Shown here in pieces: positions 1 to 5,965 of a stretch of 7,001 bases of DNA (positions within the stretch are counted from its first letter, which is position 1; each line of letters begins with the position of its first letter). The notes beneath the pieces are model-generated. The model worked only from the letters and a program-made list of their open reading frames with translations. It was not told the origin of the DNA and did no database searches. The DNA lies in assembly GCA_945788455.1 (NCBI GenBank), contig CALZMC010000026.1, positions 1 to 7,001 of the forward strand, read 5' to 3'. Both the position numbers and the translations under genes were made by a program. This DNA is from an uncultured Clostridia bacterium (GTDB taxonomy: Bacteria > Bacillota > Clostridia > Oscillospirales > Acutalibacteraceae).

Positions 1-1253
1 TCGAGAATGAACAGAGAATTCTGTTCTTTAGACTTTTGCCAAAGGAGGAGGCAGCCGAGGTATTCGTTGAGCTTGACAACGATACTCAAGAGGCTTTAAT
101 CAGCGCGTTTTCAGATAACGAGCTTCGTGAGGTAATTGATGAGCTTTACCTTGACGATACCGTTGATATTATTGAGGAAATGCCTGCCACTATCGTTAGA
201 CGTATTCTACAAAATACCGATAACCAAACGCGTGCATCTATCAACACTCTCTTAAAATATCCCGAGGACAGCGCCGGCTCTATTATGACGCCGGAGTATG
301 TTGATTTAAAAAAGAATAATACCGTTGAGGATGCATTTAAACGCATTAGACGCACAGGTGTTGACAAGGAAACGGTATATACCTGTTATGTAACAGACGA
401 GTCAAGACATCTTATCGGTGTTACAACTGTAAGAGAGCTTCTTCTCCACGATTATGAGGACACTATTGAGGAGTTTATGGAGACTAATACGATTTATGTC
501 TATACTCACGATGACAAGGAGACTGCCGTTAAGCTGTTTGACAAGTATAATTTCCTTGCGCTACCCGTTGTAGATATGGAAAACCGTCTTGTCGGTATCA
601 TTACAGTCGATGACGCTATGGACGTTCTTCAGGAGGAGAATACCGAGGATATCCACAAGATGAACGCTATCGTTCGTACGAGCGAAAAGCCTTACCTTAA
701 AATCAGCGTTTTTGAAACATGGCGTGCAAGAATTCCGTGGCTGATGCTTCTTATGGTCAGCGCGACCTTTACGGGTATGATTATCACGGCGTTTGAGGAT
801 AAGCTTTCTGCGTTAATCATTTTGACTGCATTCATCCCGATGCTTATGGACACAGGCGGAAATTCCGGTGGTCAGGCGAGCGTTACAATCATTCGTGCCT
901 TGTCGCTAAACGAAATTGACCTAAAGGATATATTTAAGGTTATTTGGAAAGAGATAAGAGTCGGCGTGCTTTGTGGCTTATCTCTTGCAGTAGTGAATTT
1001 TGCGAAGATTTGGTTCGTTGACAAAATGATGCTTCATACCGAGGGTATAACTCTAAAGGTTGATTTGGTAATAAGCCTTACTCTTGTAATTGAAATTATT
1101 TTTGCAAAGATTGTCGGCTGTTCGCTCCCTATTTTTGCGAAGAAAATGAAGTTTGACCCGGCAGTTATGTCTTCTCCGTTTATTACAACAATAGTTGATG
1201 CACTTTCACTGTTGATTTATTTTGGACTTGCAACTGCAATTCTTCATATTTAA
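1..1253 (+). CDS. mgtE: Magnesium transporter MgtE, 5'-truncated by the window edge
   Basis: MgtE is a homodimeric inner-membrane Mg2+ channel gated by cytosolic Mg2+. The reading frame is open from base 3 and encodes family-like sequence (ENEQRILFFRLLPKEEAAEV) before any start. The TTG at 36 is therefore internal and the true start lies outside; I estimate 40-50 residues are missing from a family length near 450. Counting from that TTG, residues 1-80 are the helical MgtE N domain, about 83-205 a pair of CBS domains (MTPEYVDL; LALPVVD...GIITVDDA), and about 210-232 the plug-helix region. Five hydrophobic spans follow at about 234-252, 257-290, 308-327, 343-368 and 380-405. The pore signature MDTGGNSGGQ is at 271-280, and the acidic DPAV and TTIVDAL motifs of the last span are present. 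All domains look intact. A riboswitch, if there is one, would lie upstream of the window. The gene converges on the mutase operon. Confidence 0.95.
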   Translation, partial: ENEQRILFFRLLPKEEAAEVFVELDNDTQEALISAFSDNELREVIDELYLDDTVDIIEEMPATIVRRILQNTDNQTRASINTLLKYPEDSAGSIMTPEYVDLKKNNTVEDAFKRIRRTGVDKETVYTCYVTDESRHLIGVTTVRELLLHDYEDTIEEFMETNTIYVYTHDDKETAVKLFDKYNFLALPVVDMENRLVGIITVDDAMDVLQEENTEDIHKMNAIVRTSEKPYLKISVFETWRARIPWLMLLMVSATFTGMIITAFEDKLSALIILTAFIPMLMDTGGNSGGQASVTIIRALSLNEIDLKDIFKVIWKEIRVGVLCGLSLAVVNFAKIWFVDKMMLHTEGITLKVDLVISLTLVIEIIFAKIVGCSLPIFAKKMKFDPAVMSSPFITTIVDALSLLIYFGLATAILHI

Positions 1254-1284
1254 TCATTAAGCATAACGAATATTAAGTATAACA

Positions 1285-1315
1285 AAGGCTCTATGGACAA
1301 AATCCATAGAGCCTT
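1285..1315. terminator. Perfect 13-bp hairpin between convergent mgtE and pgcA operons, probable bidirectional terminator
   Basis: Arms 1285-1297 (AAGGCTCTATGGA) and 1303-1315 are exactly complementary around a 5-nt CAAAA loop. The hairpin starts 31 nt after the mgtE stop and 14 nt after the stop of the minus-strand miniprotein gene, which is where a shared terminator would be expected. The T-tracts are imperfect on both sides: on plus the stem runs into TTAATTCTTGTATTATTT, on minus into TTGTTATACTTAAT. It may terminate weakly or act mainly as a 3'-end-stabilising stem. The perfect pairing supports a structure; its termination efficiency is inferred. Confidence 0.75.
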
Positions 1316-1329
1316 AATTCTTGTATTAT

Positions 1330-1425
1330 TTAGTTTAGAAAGGCTGCAATGCCGACACCGAGTCCGCTGACAGCCATCAGCACAGCCATAATGATAGCTG
1401 TAACCTTAACCCAACCTCTGTTCAT
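1330..1425 (-). CDS. 31-residue single-span membrane miniprotein (possibly Prli42/DUF4044-like)
   Basis: An ATG at 1425-1423 opens 31 codons ending in TAA at 1332-1330. The start is set by a strong AGGAGA (1436-1431) five A residues upstream of the ATG. The peptide begins MNRGWVKVTAII, with a short basic N-terminus, and continues as one hydrophobic helix (about residues 6-30) rich in Ala, Val, Ile and Met, with a small-residue SGLGVGIAAF stretch near the end. It ends with a polar Asn. No signal-peptidase site is obvious, so it probably stays anchored in the membrane. It lies 12 nt after the phosphohexomutase stop and before the shared terminator, so it should be the last gene of that operon. 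Length, basic N-terminus and pattern recall Prli42-type (DUF4044) Firmicutes miniproteins, known in Listeria as a stressosome anchor. That match is by eye only and the function here is unknown. Confidence 0.72.
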   Translation of the reverse strand: MNRGWVKVTAIIMAVLMAVSGLGVGIAAFLN

Positions 1426-1437
1426 TTTTTTCTCCTG

Positions 1438-3150
1438 TTATTTCATAATTTCGTTAGCCTCGGCGATAAGTCTGTCAGCGATAACCTGTGCGCTTTCTTT
1501 ATCCTTGCCGATAGCTGTGATATAAGCCTTAATCTTCGGCTCTGTGCCTGACGGACGAACGATAATCTTGTTTCCGTCAGTTAATGTGTATGCAAGCACA
1601 TTTGATTTAGGAAGCTCGATAACACTTGTTGTTCCGTCAGCATTTAGTGATACCGATGTCTTGTAGTCGTCTGTTTTTGTAACACTCATACCTGCAAATT
1701 CGCTTGGAGCATTTTGGCGAAGACCGTCCATTATGCCTGCCATTTTTTCCATACCGCTTGCACCCTCGAATGTGTAGCTTTCAACAACATTGAAGTAATA
1801 GCCGAATTCATCATAAAGGCTATCCATAACCTCGGCAAGACTCATACCCTTTGACTTGTAGTATGCTGCCATTTCGCAGATAAGCATTGAAGCGACAACA
1901 GCGTCCTTGTCACGTGCGTGAGTGCCTGCAAGGTAGCCGTAGCTTTCCTCGAAGCCCATAACGAATTCGTCACTCTTGCCCTGAGCCTCAAGCTTTGTGA
2001 TAACCTCGCCGATATACTTAAAGCCTGTTAGCAGATTTTTGAATGAGCAGTTATATTTCTTTGCGATAACCTCTGCCAAATCAGTTGACACGAATGATTT
2101 TACAGCGATGCTTTCGGGTGTAAGAGTGCCTTTTTCTGCCTTTTGAGATAAGAGATAATTTAGCATCATTGCGCCAACCTCGTTACCTGTCATAAGCTTG
2201 TAGCCACCGTTACCGTCCTGAACGGCGATACCGACTCTGTCGCAGTCGGGGTCAGTTGCAAGAAGAAGGTCAGGCTTAATCTCGTCTGCCATTTTTAGTG
2301 CACATTCGAATGACTGCCTGATTTCAGGGTTAGGGAATGGACAGGTAGGGAAATTTCCGTCAGGATTTTCCTGTTCCTTTACGATATGAACATCCTTAAC
2401 ACCGATTCTGTCAAGAATTTTTCTTACAGGCTTGTTGCCTGTGCCGTTTAGAGGAGTGTAGATAACCTTTAGGTTAGACTCCTTAACGATTTCAGGGTTA
2501 ATGCATTGCTTTTGTACCTCGTCAAGAAATGCATCAATAACCTCATCGCCCATATATTCAATAAGTCCCTGCTCAACAGCCTCGTCAAAATCCATAGTCT
2601 TGATACCTGTAAAGTAGTCAACCTTTTGGATAAATTCGTAGGTCTCATTAGCCTCCTCATCGGTCATTTGGTAGCCGTTTGAGTTGTAGCACTTGTAGCC
2701 GTTATATTTTGCAGGGTTGTGCGATGCTGTCAAAATGATACCGCTTGAGGTGTGAAAATGTCTTATAGCGAATGAAAGACAGGGTGTTGGCTCAAGCTCC
2801 TCGAATAGATATACCTTAACTGAGTTAGCAGCCAAAACCTTGGCAGCCTCTCTTGAGAGATAGTCGCTCTTAATTCTTGAGTCGTAGCCGATAGCAACAG
2901 ACGGATTTTCAAAATGCTTCTTTAGAAAATCGGCAAGTCCCTGAGTTGCCTGACAAACGGTGTAGTAGTTCATTCTGTTTGTGCCGGCACCGATAACACC
3001 GCGAAGACCTGCAGTACCGAATTCGAGTGAACGATAAAATCTGTCAAGGATTTCCTCGTCATTGCCCTTAATGCCTTCAAGCTCTGCAATAAGGTCAGGG
3101 TCAACGGTAGCTTTTTCGAGCCATTCGTTGTAGAGTGAGTTAATATCCAT
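1438..3150 (-). CDS. pgcA: Phospho-sugar mutase (alpha-phosphoglucomutase, PgcA/YhxB type)
   Basis: This 570-residue cytosolic enzyme belongs to the alpha-D-phosphohexomutase superfamily and most likely interconverts glucose-1-phosphate and glucose-6-phosphate, feeding UDP-glucose, glycogen or wall-polymer synthesis. All four active-site signatures are visible. The phosphoserine loop TASHNP is at 141-146, with Ser143 as the phosphorylated residue. The Mg2+ loop DPDCDR is at 300-305, the sugar-binding GFEESYGY at 399-406, and the C-terminal phosphate-binding RPSGTEPK at 532-539. SLEFGTAGLRG near residue 41 is typical of the long eukaryote-like PGM2/PgcA branch, and the length fits that branch. 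A phosphopentomutase or phosphomannomutase activity cannot be excluded from motifs alone. The start at 3150 has AAGGA nine nt upstream and a consensus promoter about 40 nt upstream. It is first in an operon with the 31-residue membrane peptide. Confidence 0.94.
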   Translation of the reverse strand: MDINSLYNEWLEKATVDPDLIAELEGIKGNDEEILDRFYRSLEFGTAGLRGVIGAGTNRMNYYTVCQATQGLADFLKKHFENPSVAIGYDSRIKSDYLSREAAKVLAANSVKVYLFEELEPTPCLSFAIRHFHTSSGIILTASHNPAKYNGYKCYNSNGYQMTDEEANETYEFIQKVDYFTGIKTMDFDEAVEQGLIEYMGDEVIDAFLDEVQKQCINPEIVKESNLKVIYTPLNGTGNKPVRKILDRIGVKDVHIVKEQENPDGNFPTCPFPNPEIRQSFECALKMADEIKPDLLLATDPDCDRVGIAVQDGNGGYKLMTGNEVGAMMLNYLLSQKAEKGTLTPESIAVKSFVSTDLAEVIAKKYNCSFKNLLTGFKYIGEVITKLEAQGKSDEFVMGFEESYGYLAGTHARDKDAVVASMLICEMAAYYKSKGMSLAEVMDSLYDEFGYYFNVVESYTFEGASGMEKMAGIMDGLRQNAPSEFAGMSVTKTDDYKTSVSLNADGTTSVIELPKSNVLAYTLTDGNKIIVRPSGTEPKIKAYITAIGKDKESAQVIADRLIAEANEIMK

Positions 3151-3186
3151 AAAAACACATCCTTATTTCTGTTTGTAATCATATAT

Positions 3187-3215
3187 ATTTTAAACCTATT
3201 AAAATGTATTGTCAA
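3187..3215 (-). promoter_or_regulatory. Sigma-A promoter for the pgcA operon
   Basis: On the minus strand, TTGACA (3215-3210) is followed by exactly 17 bp and then TAAAAT (3192-3187), one mismatch from consensus overall. Transcription would start near 3180, giving a leader of about 30 nt with AAGGA at 3164-3160. The -35 box overlaps the -35 box of the divergent comM promoter on the other strand. Confidence 0.85.
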
Positions 3216-3237
3216 TAATTACAATTACTGCTATAAT
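3209..3237 (+). promoter_or_regulatory. Sigma-A promoter for comM, -35 overlapping the divergent pgcA promoter
   Basis: TTGTCA (3209-3214), a 17-bp spacer and a perfect TATAAT (3232-3237) form a near-consensus promoter. The likely start point at about 3243-3246 lies only 9-12 nt before the preferred comM ATG at 3255, so the leader is little more than the Shine-Dalgarno sequence. Five base pairs (3210-3214) are shared with the opposite-strand -35 box. Confidence 0.8.
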
Positions 3238-3254
3238 GTTTTTTGGTGATGAAA

Positions 3255-4787
3255 ATGTATGCAAGAGTAAAAAGTCTTGGAATATTCGGTCTTGATACCT
3301 TTGGCGTGACGGTTGAATGTGACATCAGCCAAGGCCTGCCTCGCTTTGACTTGGTGGGACTTCCCGATGCAGTTGTAAAGGAGAGTCGCGAGCGTGTTCG
3401 TGCGTCAATAAAAAACTGTCATCTTGAATTTCCCGTGTCGCGAATTACGGTAAATATTGCGCCTGCCGATATAAAAAAGGAGGGCTCGCTCTATGATTTG
3501 CCTGTGTTTATCTCAATACTAAAGGCTACAAATCAACTAAAGGGTAACATTGACGATTATGCGTTTATCGGCGAGCTTAGTCTTGACGGCGAAATTCGTG
3601 GTATTAACGGTGTTTTGCCTATGGTTATGAGGGCAGGCGAGCTTGGAATTAAGTCTGTATTCATTCCAAAGGAAAATGAGCTTGAGGGCAGTATTATCGG
3701 TAATGTTGATGTTCTGCCTGTTAAGAATATTTTTGAGGTTATGAGGCATATTTCGGGCGAAATGAAAATTATGCCGTGCTATAATCCTCGCGTTACATCG
3801 CTCGAGAGAAATTATAATGTTGATTTTTCTGACGTAAAGGGACAGGCCGAGGCAAAAAGAGCACTCGAAATCGTTGCGGCAGGCGGTCATAACTGCATTA
3901 TGATAGGTCCTCCCGGTGCAGGAAAGTCAATGCTTGCAAAAAGACTGCCGACTATTTTGCCCGATATGAGCTTTGAGGAAAAGCTTGAGACAACGAAGAT
4001 TTATTCTATTGCCGGAAAAATGGCAGAGCAGGGTGCTATAATTAACGAGCGACCGTTCAGGTCTCCTCATCATACCGTGTCGGCTAATGCGCTAACAGGC
4101 GGTGGAGCTAATATTAAGCCCGGAGAAATCAGCCTTGCGCATAACGGCGTTATGTTTATGGACGAGTTTCCCGAATTCGACAGACGCGCAAAGGAGAGCC
4201 TTCGCCAACCGCTTGAGGACGGAATTGTAAATATCTCACGTGCTTCAGGCTCGGTAACATATCCGTCAGATATTATGCTTGTTTGTGCAATGAATCCCTG
4301 CGCCTGCGGATTTTTCGGTCATCCGACAAAGGAATGTACCTGCACTGACGCGTCAAAGAAAAGATATATGGACAAGATTTCAGGTCCTATCCTTGACAGA
4401 ATTGATATTCATATCGAGGTCGCACCTGTTGAATACGAACAGCTTTCATCAAGGGCAAAGGAGGAAAGCTCTGCCGAAATAAGAGCACGAGTAGATAAGG
4501 CTCGAAAAATTCAGCAAAAACGATTTGAGGGCACAGGCATTTCCTGTAATGCAAAAATGACTGCCCGAATGACGAAGGAATACTGCGTTCTCAGCTATGA
4601 GGCTAACGCATTACTTAAAATGAGCTTTGAACGACTTGGTCTTTCTGCGAGAGCGTATGACAAAATTTTGAGAATTGCGAGGACGATTGCCGACTTGGAG
4701 GAGTGCGAAAGCATAGACGTTCCTCACATTGCCGAGGCATTGCAGTATCGCTCGCTTGACAGAAAATATTGGAATAACGAGGTATAA
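3255..4787 (+). CDS. comM: YifB/ComM-family Mg-chelatase-like AAA+ ATPase
   Basis: ComM is a hexameric AAA+ helicase that promotes branch migration during integration of transforming DNA; in non-competent Firmicutes its role is less clear. Numbered from the ATG at 3255 (510 residues, the normal family length), the N-terminal Lon-like ChlI domain covers about 1-170 (MYARVKSLGIFGLDTF; GLPDAVVKESRERVRA). The AAA+ core follows, with Walker A GPPGAGKS at 218-225, Walker B VMFMDEF at 299-305, NPCACG at 347-352 with a second Cys pair at 361 and 363, and the DRID arginine motif at 381-384. The Mg_chelatase C-terminal domain (LGLSARAYDKILRIARTIADL) is near 461-481. ATG 3255 is preferred because GGTGAT (3245-3250) precedes it at good spacing and the family begins this way; ATG 3249 and GTG 3246 overlap that site. 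The LUD gene starts 2 nt after the stop. The usual dprA neighbour is not seen. Confidence 0.94.
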   Translation: MYARVKSLGIFGLDTFGVTVECDISQGLPRFDLVGLPDAVVKESRERVRASIKNCHLEFPVSRITVNIAPADIKKEGSLYDLPVFISILKATNQLKGNIDDYAFIGELSLDGEIRGINGVLPMVMRAGELGIKSVFIPKENELEGSIIGNVDVLPVKNIFEVMRHISGEMKIMPCYNPRVTSLERNYNVDFSDVKGQAEAKRALEIVAAGGHNCIMIGPPGAGKSMLAKRLPTILPDMSFEEKLETTKIYSIAGKMAEQGAIINERPFRSPHHTVSANALTGGGANIKPGEISLAHNGVMFMDEFPEFDRRAKESLRQPLEDGIVNISRASGSVTYPSDIMLVCAMNPCACGFFGHPTKECTCTDASKKRYMDKISGPILDRIDIHIEVAPVEYEQLSSRAKEESSAEIRARVDKARKIQQKRFEGTGISCNAKMTARMTKEYCVLSYEANALLKMSFERLGLSARAYDKILRIARTIADLEECESIDVPHIAEALQYRSLDRKYWNNEV

Positions 4788-4789
4788 AA

Positions 4790-5428
4790 ATGAACATAGT
4801 CAGCTTAATGAAAAATCTTGAGAGAAACAACATAAAGCCCTATTATGTTGAAAAAAAGGAGGATGTTATTCCTCTTGTTAAGTCATTGATAAAAAAAGGC
4901 GAGAGTGTTTCTAACGGTGGCTCTATGACACTAAAGGAGACAGGCGTTATGGATTTGCTCGCTTCAGGCGATTATGACTTTATCGACAGAACAGGACTTG
5001 AGGGCGAGGAGTTGAGACAGGCGTATGTTCGTGCGTTTGGCTGCGATACATACTTTTGCTCGTCAAATGCCGTTACCGAAAACGGCGAGCTTTATAATGT
5101 TGACGGAAATTCAAATCGCGTTGCCTGTATTGTGTATGGCCCAAGACAGGTTATTATGGTTGTCGGCGTGAACAAAATTGTTAAGAATATTGACGAGGCT
5201 GTTATGCGAGTAAAGACAAATTGCGCACCGAAGAACACAAAAAGACTCGACTGCCAAACTCCCTGTAACAAAACAGGCGAGTGCATTAGCTTAATGCAAG
5301 ATAACAGCGAGATTTGTGCAGGCTGTGGAAGTGACGGTCGAGTATGCTGTAACTATGTTATTACTGCCCGACAAAGACATAAGGACAGAATTAAGGTTAT
5401 TATCGTCAACGAGGATTTAGGCTTTTAA
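4790..5428 (+). CDS. Stand-alone LUD (LutC/YkgG-like) domain protein
   Basis: This 212-residue protein has the LUD domain (former DUF162), found in the LutB and LutC subunits of the lactate-utilisation complex and in many stand-alone Firmicutes proteins of unproven function. Diagnostic stretches are VSNGGSMTLKETG near 40-52, AFGCDTYFCSSNAVTENGEL at 82-101, and YGPRQVIMVVGVNKIV at 116-131. The C-terminal third is Cys-rich: CQTPC at 155-159, Cys165, CAGC at 176-179 and CC at 186-187. That resembles a metal or Fe-S site, though the spacing is not a classical ferredoxin motif. No lutA or lutB is adjacent, so a lactate role is not supported by context. The start is clear: GAGGT (4779-4783) inside the end of comM lies 6 nt before the ATG, and only 2 nt separate the genes, so translation is probably coupled to comM. 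Confidence 0.9.
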   Translation: MNIVSLMKNLERNNIKPYYVEKKEDVIPLVKSLIKKGESVSNGGSMTLKETGVMDLLASGDYDFIDRTGLEGEELRQAYVRAFGCDTYFCSSNAVTENGELYNVDGNSNRVACIVYGPRQVIMVVGVNKIVKNIDEAVMRVKTNCAPKNTKRLDCQTPCNKTGECISLMQDNSEICAGCGSDGRVCCNYVITARQRHKDRIKVIIVNEDLGF

Positions 5429-5456
5429 GTAATTTTTCTGCCAAAAAATATATGTA

Positions 5457-5485
5457 TTGACAAATTTCAACCTTTGTATTATTAT
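5457..5485 (+). promoter_or_regulatory. Sigma-A promoter upstream of the amidohydrolase-like remnant
   Basis: TTGACA (5457-5462), a 17-bp spacer and TATTAT (5480-5485) match the consensus except for one base. Transcription would begin near 5492, leaving a leader of about 65 nt. The leader contains a 10-bp tandem repeat, GATGCTTTTA then GATGCTTTAA (5516-5535). No clear intrinsic terminator for the LUD gene is visible between 5429 and this promoter, so read-through from comM is also possible. The rest of the 129-nt gap holds nothing else I can name. Confidence 0.72.
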
Positions 5486-5557
5486 TCTGTATGCTCTTGA
5501 TACACGATTTCTTGTGATGCTTTTAGATGCTTTAATGCCTTATAATGAGGAAAAATT

Positions 5558-5890
5558 ATGACAGTTATATATAAAAATGCAAATTTTATATCTCTAAATG
5601 ATGAGGGTGCAATTTATTCCGTTATGGTAACTCACGGAAAGAATATTGCCTATGTTGGATATAATACGCCTATCTGCTATGACAGCGAGAGGGTTGTTGA
5701 TTTGAATGATGCTTATGTTCTGCCACTCATTAACGATATGATTGAGTTTGACAGAAAGCACGCGCGTTGCACGGTTCTTGCCGAGGGCGAGAGAGCAGAT
5801 TTTTTGGTTTTAGACAAAAATATTTTGAACGATAAAAGTGCAACGGTTATCGAAGCCTACAAAAAGGGCAGAAAGCTAAGGAAATTCTAA
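5558..5890 (+). CDS. Barrel-less amidohydrolase remnant or miniature derivative (YtcJ-like)
   Basis: The 110-residue product joins the two ends of a metal-dependent amidohydrolase (YtcJ/COG1574-like) without its middle. Residues 1-56 read like the N-terminal beta-sandwich half (IYKNANFISLNDEG; KNIAYVG; VVDLNDAYVLP). Residues 74-110 read like the C-terminal half of the same sandwich (LAEGERADFLVLDKNIL, then VIEAYKKGRKL). Relatives are about 500 residues or more and have a TIM barrel between these halves that carries the metal ligands. Here VLP runs into LINDMIEF where the family has a D-x-H-x-H motif, so the first metal-binding histidines are absent. Hydrolase activity is not expected. The frame is open, GAGGA (5547-5551) sits 6 nt before the ATG and a good promoter lies upstream, so the gene may still be expressed. 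It is either an in-frame deletion pseudogene or a retained small beta-sandwich protein. Confidence 0.7.
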   Translation: MTVIYKNANFISLNDEGAIYSVMVTHGKNIAYVGYNTPICYDSERVVDLNDAYVLPLINDMIEFDRKHARCTVLAEGERADFLVLDKNILNDKSATVIEAYKKGRKLRKF

Positions 5891-5916
5891 TATCGTCTAA
5901 ATTAATATTACAAATT

Positions 5917-5945
5917 TTAACCTCTGACTCGAATTTACATATAAT
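5917..5945 (+). promoter_or_regulatory. Possible asnB promoter nested in the hairpin
   Basis: A perfect TATAAT (5940-5945) spans the hairpin loop and the start of its 3' arm. Seventeen bp upstream is TTAACC (5917-5922), a weak 4/6 -35 match. A start near 5951-5953 would give a leader of about 14 nt beginning at the Shine-Dalgarno sequence and lacking the 5' arm of the hairpin. The weak -35 makes this tentative; transcription of asnB from the promoter at 5457 is the alternative. Confidence 0.45.
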
Positions 5946-5965
5946 TGAGTTAGAGGTGATTTTTT
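5920..5965 (+). terminator. Terminator-like hairpin plus T6 that contains the asnB Shine-Dalgarno sequence
   Basis: Arm 5920-5935 pairs with 5943-5957 to give 15 base pairs, including one G-T wobble (5926/5951) and one bulged G (5931), closing a 7-nt TACATAT loop. After two bases comes a run of six T (5960-5965) that abuts the asnB ATG. In form it is an intrinsic terminator for the amidohydrolase-like gene, 30 nt past its stop. The 3' arm is also the asnB ribosome binding site (AGAGGTGAT, 5952-5960), so in read-through RNA the stem would hide it. A protein-binding DNA dyad is an alternative reading. Confidence 0.68.

Noticed and set aside
36..38. TTG as the start of mgtE
   Set aside because: The frame is open upstream to the window edge and encodes recognisable MgtE N-domain sequence, so the gene is truncated rather than starting here.
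146..367. Minus-strand 73-codon ORF inside mgtE
   Set aside because: It lies wholly inside a conserved gene on the other strand, and its sequence shows no recognisable family.
2469..3215. Two minus-strand ORFs (2469-2660 and 2970-3215) out of frame with pgcA
   Set aside because: Both are frame shadows of the mutase gene. The longer one even runs through the pgcA promoter and ribosome site.
3243..3251. Earlier comM starts (TTG 3243, GTG 3246, ATG 3249)
   Set aside because: They overlap or precede the GGTGAT ribosome site and the predicted transcription start, and the family begins at the MYARVKS sequence encoded from 3255.
3537..3890. Minus-strand 117-codon ORF inside comM
   Set aside because: It is antisense to the conserved comM frame, with no recognisable domain; its composition fits reverse reading of a coding sequence.
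5541..5546. TATAAT just before the 5558 ribosome site as a promoter
   Set aside because: No acceptable -35 box lies at 16-18 bp upstream, and a start there would remove the ribosome binding site from the RNA. The promoter at 5457-5485 is much better.
5517..5561. 14-codon leader ORF whose TGA overlaps the ATG at 5558
   Set aside because: The overlap is suggestive of coupling, but there is no Shine-Dalgarno sequence before its ATG and its peptide shows no regulatory run of codons.
5891..5965. T-box leader controlling asnB
   Set aside because: The gap is only 75 nt and has no room for a stem I specifier loop and antiterminator; only a simple hairpin is present.
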